The notes: a model not told the origin generated them from the letters alone. Positions 8,575-16,995 are shown, counted from the stretch's first letter. The stretch is 64,000 nucleotides of DNA from Anabaena sp. UHCC 0204 (GCF_009711975.1 NZ_VIKW01000011.1:51417-115416), one strand, 5' to 3'. Translations and numbers: made by a program.

Positions 8575-9738
8575 TTAATATTTCCGTCCACGCCATTCTT
8601 TGGGAGTGCGGAGTGCAGATAAAAAGATGCGTAGCACAGCTAAAGGATCTGCTAAGGGAGAAAGCCAGAATAACCAGCTACCTGTGGCATCTTTGCGATC
8701 ATAGGATGGAGCGATCGCTAGTAATAAAGCAAAGCGAATCACCACCAAAAATGTATTCAATCCCAACAATAGCAGCGTCGGCAGTGAGAGAACCACAGCA
8801 GGAAACAACAAATAACTAAGTAAAATCAAGAGGGGTAAACCCTGAACGGAAGACAATAACCATAAATCCCCCCATACCTGAGCGCGGGAAGTTGCATCTT
8901 TTAAATCTAAACTACGTCCCCATTCCTTCCAAGTTTCCAGCGCCCCTTCATACATCCTCACCTTTAGCACATTAGCCCCATCCAAAAAGCCCACCTTAAA
9001 GCCAGCAGAGGCAATATTTCGCGCCAAAGTCACATCATCACAAAAAGAACCCTTGGCGCTGCTATAACCATTCACAGCCTGTAATACAGACCGACGACAT
9101 AAAAAGCACTGGCCATTGGCCATCACCCGTTCTGGTTGTTCAGTATAAATACCCGTAGGATCAAATCTATACAGTAATGTCATTAACAAAGCCGGTTGTA
9201 ACCAGCATTCTCCCGGATACTTGAGAATAAACTGTGGTGATAAAGATACTAAATCATAACCTTGGGCTACAGCAGTTTTCACCAAACTCGCCACTAAACC
9301 AGGATGGGGTTGAATATCCGCATCCATTCCCAAAAACCACTCACTCCCCTCCGCAGTGAACAGAAAGCCATTATGCAAAGCCCAAGGACGACCAACCCAG
9401 CCAGAAGGTAAGGGGTCATCTGTCATTACCCGAAAGCGAGGGTCTGTTACTGCTGCGGTTTTTACTAAGTCGGGAGTACCATCTTGTGACCGACTATCCA
9501 CAACAATAATTTCCCGAACTTCGTAACTTTGGCGACTCAAACCAGCTAACAGCGGACTAATCCGCAATGCCTCATTTAATGTCGGTACAACTACACTCAC
9601 AGTTCCCAAAAGTTCCGGTGTGGGTTGTTGTGGTTGCAGGGCTGGATAACGTCTTGGACCTTTGAGCAACCGGGAAAGCAAAATTGCTGTTGCGGGTACT
9701 TGGATCAGTAGCAATAGAAGCGGAATAATATTTAACAA
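8575..9738 (-). CDS. cruG: CruG-type family 2 glycosyltransferase (myxoxanthophyll)
   Basis: This 387-residue membrane glycosyltransferase is predicted to add the sugar to the 2' position of the hydroxylated carotenoid psi-end during myxoxanthophyll synthesis. It has an N-terminal hydrophobic helix, a GT2 core (VSVVVPTLNE, IIVVDSRSQDGT), the DxD-type LGMDADI and CDDVTLARN, and hydrophobic helices in the last third. The only start in frame after the upstream stop is TTG at 9738, preceded by AGGG at good spacing. The usual partner cruF is ~7.2 kb upstream on the same strand, separated by a conflict-system cassette. Confidence 0.82.
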   Translation of the reverse strand: MLNIIPLLLLLIQVPATAILLSRLLKGPRRYPALQPQQPTPELLGTVSVVVPTLNEALRISPLLAGLSRQSYEVREIIVVDSRSQDGTPDLVKTAAVTDPRFRVMTDDPLPSGWVGRPWALHNGFLFTAEGSEWFLGMDADIQPHPGLVASLVKTAVAQGYDLVSLSPQFILKYPGECWLQPALLMTLLYRFDPTGIYTEQPERVMANGQCFLCRRSVLQAVNGYSSAKGSFCDDVTLARNIASAGFKVGFLDGANVLKVRMYEGALETWKEWGRSLDLKDATSRAQVWGDLWLLSSVQGLPLLILLSYLLFPAVVLSLPTLLLLGLNTFLVVIRFALLLAIAPSYDRKDATGSWLFWLSPLADPLAVLRIFLSALRTPKEWRGRKY

Positions 9739-9871
9739 TTTTAACCCTGACTTTTTGTATAGAAATGGTACACAACGGCTTAAAAACTATCAACTAACAT
9801 TTTTACCGAAAAATATCGAGTCGCCTTTGGCGACAAAAAGGGTAAAGAAAAAAACGCAAAGGGCAAAAGGG

Positions 9872-9898
9872 CAAAAGTATAAAGGGCTACTAAGCCCT
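9872..9898 (-). terminator. Candidate terminator of the conflict-system operon
   Basis: On the minus strand AGGGCT-TAGT-AGCCCT forms a 6-bp hairpin overlapping the stop codon of the vWA-FGE gene. It is followed by TTTATACTTTT. Confidence 0.5.
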
Positions 9899-12502
9899 CC
9901 CCACCCCACACACAACACGAAAACCAATAACGTAGTCGATGCGGTCGCGCTCCGCCCTAACATCATTGCCGCGAGACGCAGAACGGCAGCCGACAGGATC
10001 GTTGTACCAAGAACCACCACGCAGCAAAGCGGGCATGGACTTGTCAAATAGCTTAGTGTTTTCATCAAACCATGCACTGCCATCTGTTGGCGCTCCTTTA
10101 TAATTATCATGCCAATCATCTAAACACCATTCCCAGACGTTGCCGTGCATATCGTATAAGCCAAAGTTGTTAGCTACTCCAAAACTCCCTACTTCTGTTG
10201 TTTGTTTTCTATAAGTTCCTTTAACTCCATCTCCATAGGTATAGTCACCATCATAGTTAGCCAAATCTGTTGTTATCGTTTCTCCAAAGTGAAATGGTGT
10301 GGTTGTTCCGGCTCGACAAGCATATTCCCATTGTGCTTCACTGGGGAGGCTGTAGGGTCTTTTCGTGTGATTTGATAGTCGTGTACAAAACTCCACCGCA
10401 TCATACCAAGAAACTTGCTCTACAGGGCGATTATCACCTTTAAATTTAGATGGGTTGGGGTCAAGTTCTCGGTTTACCTGGGGTAACTCAGCTACAAATC
10501 GCCACTGTGCTTGGGTGACTGGATATTTACCCATAAAGAAGGGTTGCACTGTTACTGTATGTTGGGGACTTTCACTGTTTCGGCGTTCCAATTCCTGTGG
10601 AGGAGAACCCATCATAAAAGTGTCACCGGGAATAGATACCATTTCTAAGGTGAGATGATCACCTAATTTTTCCGGGAAATACTCTGCTTGTTGTGGTTGA
10701 CGTTTAACGTTTAATTGTGGTTTTCCTATGTTAAAGCGTGGTTTTTTCAGTTCTATAGTAGCAACTTCAAAATCAAATTTATCTGTAATTAAAATAGTAG
10801 CAGTGGTAAATATAAATTCTTCTAAGGTATTTTCTGGTGGCGGTGTTTTTGTCCAAGCCTTTTCGACTTCATTAGCAAAGGCTGTATAATCTCCTCCCAA
10901 TCTCCTTAAAACTTTGGTAGTGATAGTAGCAAAATATTCAAAATTTAAGTCTGGAAGATTTTTTTCTTTGGTGAGTTTTTCTAATTCCTCTGGATTTTGA
11001 AGTAAAGCATCAAATTCTTTGAGATTTTTTCCCAGTTTTTCAGCAATATATTCAGAAATTTTTTTAATTATTTGCTGGGAATTCATTCGAGAACTATCTT
11101 GCAGAAAAATATCTCTTATTTCTTCATGAATAAAGCGATATTCAACATAATCTGGATTGGTATCTGGTGTAATTTCTTTGGTAGGTTTTAAAATTCCCCC
11201 TAAAAATACTTCAGCTATGACATGAACTATTTTTTCCGATTGAGGTAGGAAATTTTTTTGAATTAATCGCACTACAGGTAAATTAATTACAGGTGCAGAT
11301 GCTAATAAACTGGCTAAATTTCTGGCTAGGGGTGAAGAACTCATGCGAAATTGATATACTCGTTCTTCATGGGATAATGATATTTGAGGTATATCTTGTG
11401 TTTGTGGTTCTTGTAATTCTGGTTGTTTAACTATATCTGAAAAGGCAAAACCACCTGCACCAATAGTTCCTTTTCCTATGACCATTTTACTCCAAGTTTT
11501 TATGGAATCTGGTGTGAGGCTAAAAACAGGAACTTTGATAGATTGGTGAAAATTAATATCATCCCAAATTAAAATTTCTTTAATAGATAAATTACGATTT
11601 GCGACTGTATAATCTGAACGATTTAACTGTACCATTGCCCCTGAACTTAAGGCAGTTCTTAACCACATTCTTTCCGGTAACATTTGAAAAATGGCAACAA
11701 TATTATGTTTTCCCCAAATCTTTAATAGATTAAAAGCTTTACCATTACGCCAAATTTCACTAACACAATCACTGACTATGAAGATAATTCTACGACCTGT
11801 AGGATCAATTAATTTTCGAGGAGAATATCTTTTTTTACCTGTTTCTTTTTTACCTATGCTTTGTTTTAAATAAATATCTCCTTGATCATCTGTGAAAATA
11901 CCAAAGGTTTGAATATTGCGAAATATACCATAATTTTTTAAAATTTGTTGTAATTCTTTGATAATGCGTTGCCAAAAAATCATCGAATCACTTTTATCTA
12001 TAACTAATACTAAATCAAATTTTAATTCTCTGCGTGGTTCAAGAATAGGAATACAAATACCGTTTAATTCAGCAATACGTTCAACGGTGGCTTTTTCATT
12101 TAATAACACTGCTTTACCATAGGCAATATATTGAATTAAAGAACTTAATGCTTTAGCGATTTTCCGGGGATAGGGAAGGGAAGCAACATCAGGAATATTT
12201 ATTGATAAACCACTATCGGGATATGAATCTGATTTTCTTGGAATAATAGGAACTTTAGGTGGTTCTGGTTCAATGATGGTAGGACTTGTTGGTGGAGTTA
12301 TTGGGATATAATTTGGGGTTTGTGGTGGTATATCTTTATGTTCATTACTTGGTGGTGGTTTTTTCTGTGGAGTTGGTTCTTTGTCAACAGAAACATGAGT
12401 ACAAGTTTGTTGTGCTAACCAGAGAATTTCGGCAATTTCTGTACCAGTTAGATTTAATTTTTTTTCTAATGTGGTAATGAACTGATCAAATTGCTTACTC
12501 AT
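9890..12502 (-). CDS. vWA protein with C-terminal FGE-like (C-type lectin fold) domain; DGR-type variable end
   Basis: This 870-residue protein is the vWA component of a vWA-MoxR-VMAP ternary system. It has a small helical N-terminal domain (1-40), a Pro-rich linker (41-90), and a von Willebrand A-like domain with MIDAS DKSDS (Asp169, Ser171, Ser173) of the SAV_2336-like type. A helical middle (380-620) precedes a formylglycine-generating-enzyme-like domain (~625-870; GDTFMMGS, YPVTQAQWRF, PSEAQWEYACRAGT, NVWEWCLDDW, LRGGSW, GFRVV). The catalytic Cys pair of true FGE is not apparent, so I infer a binding fold. The last ~40 residues look like a retroelement-diversified surface. GC rises sharply at the 3' end. 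Confidence 0.85.
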   Translation of the reverse strand: MSKQFDQFITTLEKKLNLTGTEIAEILWLAQQTCTHVSVDKEPTPQKKPPPSNEHKDIPPQTPNYIPITPPTSPTIIEPEPPKVPIIPRKSDSYPDSGLSINIPDVASLPYPRKIAKALSSLIQYIAYGKAVLLNEKATVERIAELNGICIPILEPRRELKFDLVLVIDKSDSMIFWQRIIKELQQILKNYGIFRNIQTFGIFTDDQGDIYLKQSIGKKETGKKRYSPRKLIDPTGRRIIFIVSDCVSEIWRNGKAFNLLKIWGKHNIVAIFQMLPERMWLRTALSSGAMVQLNRSDYTVANRNLSIKEILIWDDINFHQSIKVPVFSLTPDSIKTWSKMVIGKGTIGAGGFAFSDIVKQPELQEPQTQDIPQISLSHEERVYQFRMSSSPLARNLASLLASAPVINLPVVRLIQKNFLPQSEKIVHVIAEVFLGGILKPTKEITPDTNPDYVEYRFIHEEIRDIFLQDSSRMNSQQIIKKISEYIAEKLGKNLKEFDALLQNPEELEKLTKEKNLPDLNFEYFATITTKVLRRLGGDYTAFANEVEKAWTKTPPPENTLEEFIFTTATILITDKFDFEVATIELKKPRFNIGKPQLNVKRQPQQAEYFPEKLGDHLTLEMVSIPGDTFMMGSPPQELERRNSESPQHTVTVQPFFMGKYPVTQAQWRFVAELPQVNRELDPNPSKFKGDNRPVEQVSWYDAVEFCTRLSNHTKRPYSLPSEAQWEYACRAGTTTPFHFGETITTDLANYDGDYTYGDGVKGTYRKQTTEVGSFGVANNFGLYDMHGNVWEWCLDDWHDNYKGAPTDGSAWFDENTKLFDKSMPALLRGGSWYNDPVGCRSASRGNDVRAERDRIDYVIGFRVVCGVGRA
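9926..10009 (-). other. Candidate DGR variable region (VR)
   Basis: Codons from TGG (10009) to ATT (9926) read W-YND-P-VG-CRSA-S-R-GNDV-RAERDR-IDYV-I. The scaffold GGSW..P..CRSA.R...IGFRVV matches the canonical end of DGR-target lectin-fold proteins. Every presumed variable position uses a codon ending in C or T (TAC, AAC, GAT, GTC, GGC, TCT, GGC, AAT, GAT, GTT, ATC, GAC, TAC, GTT). That is the product expected from AAC/AAT template codons after adenine-directed mutagenesis. No template repeat or reverse transcriptase is seen in this window, so diversification in trans or past diversification is inferred. Confidence 0.65.
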
Positions 12503-12539
12503 GGTTTTAAAATCCTTTATAGCGGTTCTCGCCTAAGTG

Positions 12540-12590
12540 AGATAAAAGAACCCCACCCCCAACCCCGCAAGCGAGGAGGGGGCTAAAATG
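12540..12590. repeat. Dispersed CCCCGC-AAGCG-AGG palindromic repeat
   Basis: AACCCCACCCCCAACCCCGC followed by AAGCGAGGAGGGGGCT is a GC-rich palindrome common between cyanobacterial genes. It widens the gap between the MoxR and vWA genes to 161 bp, whereas the other gaps in the cassette are about 50 bp. Confidence 0.65.
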
Positions 12591-12663
12591 TATCTCATTC
12601 AAGTGCATAAGGCTATATTATTTATATTTTACAGGCAAGATGCCCGTACCACAATAGATATTT

Positions 12664-13905
12664 TTACTGTTCATCAGTATCAGATAAAGATTTAAACAAT
12701 AAATCTTGTAAATCTTTAGTGAAAGATTCAGGATTCAGGTTATTTCTCATATAAATAGCATTTAATAATTGATCTGTTGCTCGTTCTGTTGCTTCTTTTT
12801 CTTTAAAGGCTGTTATGAGATCATCTGTTGTGTTTTTAGTTCCTTGATAACTGTCATCATCAAAATGAGATGCAATGATATTTTTTAAATATTCTGGATC
12901 AGGATCAGGCATTCTTACCCGTAAACAGCGACGGACAAATGCGGGAGGAAAGTCTCTTTCTCCATTACTGGTCATAATAATAATGGGAAATTCTGAACAA
13001 TGTACTCGACCTGCCTTAATTGTAGCTTTAATGTTTGGGTCTTCTGTACGAACTTCTACAGTTTTAGCTGCTTTTTCTTCTATTTTAGATGTTTCTGTAT
13101 GAGAAGTATCAGCCCAACGGACTAATTCAGGGATTGCATATTTACCTTCTTCAAAGAGATGTAATAAATCATTAGGTAAATTGATGTCACTTTTATCAAT
13201 TTCATCAATTAATAAAACCCTGGGATAAAGAGATGGTAAAAATGCTGTACCCAATGATCCTAATGTGATATAATTGCCAATATCAAATGATTTATTTTGG
13301 GTTTGATTGTCTTTATATAGTTGATAATCTTGAAGTCGGGCGATCGCATCATAGGCATATAATCCATCTTGGAGGGTAGAACGGGAAGTAATTGGCCAAC
13401 TTAATACAGTTCCTAATTTTAATTCATGAGCGATCGCATAAGCTAAAGAAGTTTTACCAGATCCAGGATTTCCTGTTACTAAAAGCGGTCTTCGTAACAA
13501 GATAGCAGCATTTACAGCATCTAATACTGTGATTTTATTATTAGAACTGTTTTTATTACTATCATCATTTGCTGCTGTTAGTTGACTAGAAACGCGAAAT
13601 CTTTTACCCTTTTCTTGGCCTCTTTCATTTTCGGGAGAGTTAGCTAATTTTTGAATTTCTTCCCATTGATCATAAATTTTCTTTAGTTCTTCTGAATTTT
13701 TAGTAATTTCATCAATTTTTTTCTTTTTATTTTCACTACCATCTAAATTTATTGCTTTTTTTAATTTATCTATATCTTTAATTTCTAAAAATTTCCGCCA
13801 AGGTGGTGGAGATTTCATTTTTTCCTGGATATTTATATCATGATCTTGTCCATCACCATAGAATAGATACCAGTCTTTGTTATTTTCTGTTTGATGTTCA
13901 GTCAT
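12664..13905 (-). CDS. MoxR-type AAA+ ATPase of the VMAP system
   Basis: This 413-residue ATPase has Walker A GNPGSGKT (145-152), Walker B LLIDEID (231-237), and a MoxR-like arrangement with SRSTLQDGLYAYDA and a sensor region IIMTSNGERDFPPAFVRRC. The N-terminal segment DWYLFYGDGQDHD followed by PPPWRKF is the signature I associate with MoxR proteins paired with vWA and VMAP partners. It probably acts as an ATP-driven remodeller or switch between the vWA sensor and the VMAP-effector module. It lies 49 bp after the VMAP gene, likely in the same transcript. Confidence 0.88.
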   Translation of the reverse strand: MTEHQTENNKDWYLFYGDGQDHDINIQEKMKSPPPWRKFLEIKDIDKLKKAINLDGSENKKKKIDEITKNSEELKKIYDQWEEIQKLANSPENERGQEKGKRFRVSSQLTAANDDSNKNSSNNKITVLDAVNAAILLRRPLLVTGNPGSGKTSLAYAIAHELKLGTVLSWPITSRSTLQDGLYAYDAIARLQDYQLYKDNQTQNKSFDIGNYITLGSLGTAFLPSLYPRVLLIDEIDKSDINLPNDLLHLFEEGKYAIPELVRWADTSHTETSKIEEKAAKTVEVRTEDPNIKATIKAGRVHCSEFPIIIMTSNGERDFPPAFVRRCLRVRMPDPDPEYLKNIIASHFDDDSYQGTKNTTDDLITAFKEKEATERATDQLLNAIYMRNNLNPESFTKDLQDLLFKSLSDTDEQ

Positions 13906-13954
13906 TGTTTTTGTCCTTGTAAATAGGTTTAATTAATCAATAAAATTTTTATTT

Positions 13955-15100
13955 CTAAACCTTCCTAGCCATATTAGGAGATATGAGTTGATTTGCTCCT
14001 GTTGGTATTTTATCATGATCAAATAATACTCCTAAATTGTAACCAAAATCTCCTTTATGACTCATATATTTTTTTCTAATATCATGAATATTTCTGAGTA
14101 TTTTATAAACTTTACAATAACCAAGAGAATTATCGGAATCTATTTTTAACATTTCTCCTAAATGCTTATTAATTTGATTACTTTGATCAATGTCTCTATA
14201 TCTAGTCCATAAGCACAAAGGAAAACCTTCTCTCAAAATATTTGAAAAGATTTTATACCTTGTTTTTGAAGTTGAAAAAGGGTCATTAATTAGATGATAA
14301 ACATCAGTATTTTGAATAAATTCTTGAGTATTATTAGACTTATTAATCAACTCTTGTAACAAGCTGAATTTTTCTCTATATGAAATAATTGATTCATCAT
14401 TGATATCATGGTTAAAGAATCTCTCATAAGAACGTACAATTAATGGATATAAATTACAAATCGGTATTTTTTGATTCCCAAATTGATGATCAGGAATTTG
14501 TTTAATATCAAAATCTGCACCTAAAAGACTAATAGGTACAAACAATTCTATAATTGGCAAGCTAGATAATATAATATTTTGCTTGTTAAGCACTTTTTTC
14601 ATTTCTTGAATACTTTTATATACGTAATCAATGATTTCTTTTTCTAAATAACTTCTACATTCTTCTTCCTCACTTAATTTAATAGGAAATCTTTTTAGTT
14701 CTTTCTCACACTCATTATTCGCAAATTGTACAAATTCAGCTTTTATGAAAAATTCTTTATTAGTTTTGGGTTCTATAATGAAAAAAAGATAACTAACAAT
14801 ATTATTTGTATTTTGTGCATCAGATATATTGTTTTGATCGATAAAATTTTGCATTTGAGAAGCAAAATTTTTGTTTTCTTTGCAAAGTATTGTTAAGAAT
14901 GTATTTATAAAATTATTTTTATCTAAATATCTAACTAAATTAATCAATTTAGATTGATATGTAGTTCCTTCAACTAGATCATAAATATTTCCTTTTAGTG
15001 TCTGCTCATTTTCTGTACATATATCTTTTAGTTGTTGTTCTGTAAATGTATTTTGGATAAGTTCTCTTAACTTTTTTCTTTTTTCATCCGTTAATGGCAT
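13955..15100 (-). CDS. EAD-VMAP protein (effector-associated domain + VMAP-C-like domain)
   Basis: Residues 4-82 are a helical effector-associated (death-like, EAD7-like) domain beginning TDEKRKKLRELIQ. Residues ~150-381 resemble the VMAP C-terminal domain: IELFVPISLLGADFD, a CNLYPLIVRSYERF segment, FPLCLWTRYR, and a final GVLFDHDKIP. VMAP proteins are the third partner of vWA-MoxR systems and carry or recruit an effector. Here no effector is fused; instead the EAD is 86% identical (68/79) to that of the upstream cyclase-like protein, implying recruitment by homotypic pairing. The sequence is extremely AT-rich, consistent with transfer. Confidence 0.8.
   Translation of the reverse strand: MPLTDEKRKKLRELIQNTFTEQQLKDICTENEQTLKGNIYDLVEGTTYQSKLINLVRYLDKNNFINTFLTILCKENKNFASQMQNFIDQNNISDAQNTNNIVSYLFFIIEPKTNKEFFIKAEFVQFANNECEKELKRFPIKLSEEEECRSYLEKEIIDYVYKSIQEMKKVLNKQNIILSSLPIIELFVPISLLGADFDIKQIPDHQFGNQKIPICNLYPLIVRSYERFFNHDINDESIISYREKFSLLQELINKSNNTQEFIQNTDVYHLINDPFSTSKTRYKIFSNILREGFPLCLWTRYRDIDQSNQINKHLGEMLKIDSDNSLGYCKVYKILRNIHDIRKKYMSHKGDFGYNLGVLFDHDKIPTGANQLISPNMARKV
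14855..15091 (-). repeat. EAD coding copy A (VMAP gene)
   Basis: This codes for the N-terminal EAD of the VMAP-like protein. It is a direct repeat of 15175-15411, with long identical DNA stretches such as TATCTAACTAAATTAATC. Confidence 0.9.
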
Positions 15101-15150
15101 TTTCTAACCTCAATCGTCGTTTTGTCAGTTGTATTGTAATCAATGATTAC

Positions 15151-16011
15151 TTAATTATGAAACAAAGAGTTTATTTGAGAAGCAAAATTTTTGTTTTCGC
15201 TACCAAGTATTGTTAAAAATGTATTTATCAAATCATTCTGATGTAAATATCTAACTAAATTAATCAATTTAGATTTATATGTAGTTCCTTCAACTAAATC
15301 ATAAATATTTCCTTCTAGTGTCTGCTGATTTTCTGTACATATATCTTTTAATTGTTGTTCTATAAATGTATTTTGGATAAGTTCTCTTAAATTTTTTCTT
15401 TTTTCATCTGTCCATATAATAGGTTGTGGTGAAATACCCGCGTTAGAATTTACAAGCACCGAACAACCATAAGCCTGTTTTAACTCACCTTGTTTATTCT
15501 TGAAAGTTTGATTAGAAAACTTATTTTGTATATCTTGAGCAAGTTCATTATATGTCATATTATCAATAAATAACCAACCAGGTAATGCACCAGCTTCTAA
15601 CTCTTTAACTATTAGAAAACCATTACCAGTAAGTCGATTCAGAATGCCTGAATCATAAATAACATTAGGATCTGTAGCTGCACCAAATCGAAATATCCAC
15701 TGGTCTATACCAGGTTTTTGGTTACGTTTATTAACTAATTCACAAAATATTTGAACAAACTCATAGGCATTTTCAGAATATTGAAATATCAGTCTATATC
15801 CATCTGCCATAGGCATTTCTATTTTGGTAAAATTAGGATCAATATTATAATTTTTGGTTGATTCATCAAAAGCTGGTTTAACAATTTCTTCGATTTTTTT
15901 AATAAAAATTTGTAAAATTTCATTTCCTAAATCATATTTTTCAAAAAGTTCCTGAAAAGATTGGGAAGACTTGACTAAATCAAGTTGAACTATTGTTAAT
16001 CTATAACCCAT
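15151..16011 (-). CDS. Class III nucleotidyl-cyclase-like domain fused to EAD (Pycsar-type cyclase)
   Basis: Residues 1-160 align by eye with class III cyclases: first metal Asp11 in VQLDLVKSS, second metal Asp70 in the GDG-like MADGYRLIF, FRFGAATDPNVIYD, and GNGFLIVKELEAGALPG with LFIDNMTYNEL. Residues 201-279 are the EAD. With a PycTM-like gene 51 bp upstream this suggests a Pycsar-type cyclase making a cyclic pyrimidine nucleotide on activation. Caution: at the transition-state Asn/Arg positions I read Leu133 and Glu137, so activity may be altered or lost. The gene order and EAD argue that the VMAP partner controls it. Confidence 0.75.
   Translation of the reverse strand: MGYRLTIVQLDLVKSSQSFQELFEKYDLGNEILQIFIKKIEEIVKPAFDESTKNYNIDPNFTKIEMPMADGYRLIFQYSENAYEFVQIFCELVNKRNQKPGIDQWIFRFGAATDPNVIYDSGILNRLTGNGFLIVKELEAGALPGWLFIDNMTYNELAQDIQNKFSNQTFKNKQGELKQAYGCSVLVNSNAGISPQPIIWTDEKRKNLRELIQNTFIEQQLKDICTENQQTLEGNIYDLVEGTTYKSKLINLVRYLHQNDLINTFLTILGSENKNFASQINSLFHN
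15175..15411 (-). repeat. EAD coding copy B (cyclase gene)
   Basis: This codes for the C-terminal EAD of the cyclase-like protein and is the near-identical partner of 14855-15091. Confidence 0.9.
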
Positions 16012-16062
16012 AAATTACCTCTATTTTTCTCAATGAATTTCTGACAAAAATAATTACACTAA

Positions 16063-16623
16063 TTATAAATGACGATAAATAACTAAACTTATCAAAATAG
16101 AAAATGGAATTACCACAATAGAAGCAATCAAAATATATATGGCATAAATAAAAACCCGAAATTTGAGAGAAGCAATTTCAGAATTAATAGTAATTTGTGC
16201 AGCAATATCTTGATACTCTTTTTTATAAGGTGTCTTTAATTGAGAATCAAAATAATGGTGATTCAGTGCATCTAACAATTCAATTGGCTTATATTTTTGC
16301 AAATGTCCAAAAAACCATAAATTATCTTTATCTAGATTAGTAGGATTTAAGTTACGTCGCGACCCTAAAACTCTCTCTAAATTGGTTTTAGGTAAAAAAG
16401 ACAACGAACAAACTAAAGCACAAATAGAAAGTAAAATAGTTGTTAACAATAACCCAATTTTTAATGAATTAGGCAGATTTTGGGCTGTAGACAAAATAGT
16501 TATAGTAGCAGTAATAGCAGCACCAGAAAAAGCCAAAAGAATACCATTTTTAGCCTCTGCAAACTTCAGCCACTCATTGACATTTGAGAAAATGGCTATG
16601 AGCTTAATAACAACATCATCCAT
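16063..16623 (-). CDS. PycTM-like membrane effector
   Basis: This 186-residue protein resembles Pycsar effector transmembrane proteins (DUF5706/Pycsar_effector type). It starts with a short helix leading into NEWLKFAEAKNGILLAFSGA, the characteristic entry to TM1. TM2 follows (LKIGLLLTTILLSICALVCS), then a ~60-residue soluble segment and a C-terminal TM helix (FIYAIYILIASIVVIPF and on). In Pycsar the cyclic pyrimidine signal triggers the TM effector to damage the inner membrane. It is the first gene of the predicted operon, 51 bp before the cyclase-like gene. Assignment is by pattern, not search. Confidence 0.7.
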   Translation of the reverse strand: MDDVVIKLIAIFSNVNEWLKFAEAKNGILLAFSGAAITATITILSTAQNLPNSLKIGLLLTTILLSICALVCSLSFLPKTNLERVLGSRRNLNPTNLDKDNLWFFGHLQKYKPIELLDALNHHYFDSQLKTPYKKEYQDIAAQITINSEIASLKFRVFIYAIYILIASIVVIPFSILISLVIYRHL

Positions 16624-16995
16624 AGAAATATCACGTCTCAGGTTTAGTTATGAAATAAAAAGGCCGATGTAGTATGATACACCCTACTAATGTGCCAGTT
16701 GAGTAGGTCTTGTATATATAAAATCACTACAAATAGATATTATCACTACTACGGTAGTTTTTCCGCTAAATATACACAAATATTTCCCTGATTTTATTTT
16801 TTATTCTGCGTAAAAATACATATTTTATTATTTATTTCAAGTGCTAATACTTAATCATTTAACCCACATTACGCACTTGTAATTTTAACTGCCATATCAG
16901 CTTTAACTTTTTTTATATGATTGGGAAAGAGGTAATTGAAATAATTTCTTCCCCTCTTTCCTGTTCCCCATTCCCTATTCCCTGTTCCCTCTTCC
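16624..16995. other. Promoter region of the conflict cassette / cruF 3' flank
   Basis: This 372-bp AT-rich spacer holds the likely minus-strand promoter of the PycTM-cyclase-VMAP-MoxR-vWA operon (TATATATA near 16710-16718). It also holds inverted repeats GTAG(N10)CCTAC (about 16665-16683) and ACTAC-TACG-GTAGT (16745-16758), which could be operator half-sites. Degenerate TTCCCTA heptamers lie at 16965-16996, running into the cruF 3' end. No gene is seen. Confidence 0.5.
16745..16758. promoter_or_regulatory. Inverted repeat ACTAC-N4-GTAGT, possible operator
   Basis: A 5-bp-arm inverted repeat lies about 120 bp upstream of the first cassette gene. A related GTAG/CTAC pair occurs nearer the gene. 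No regulator gene is adjacent. Confidence 0.3.

Noticed and set aside
9739-9889. Search for a DGR template repeat or reverse transcriptase just downstream of the variable region
   Set aside because: The 151 bp hold only AT-rich sequence, a GTCGCC/GGCGAC palindrome and simple repeats; no near copy of the variable region was found there, and no reverse-transcriptase gene is in the window.
9662-10051. Plus-strand frame across the cruG start and vWA gene end
   Set aside because: Overlaps two convincing minus-strand genes and translates to low-complexity sequence from repeats.
9890-10630. C-terminal domain as a working formylglycine-generating enzyme
   Set aside because: The paired catalytic cysteines are not seen at the expected end motif, and no sulfatase gene is nearby; a binding role fits better.
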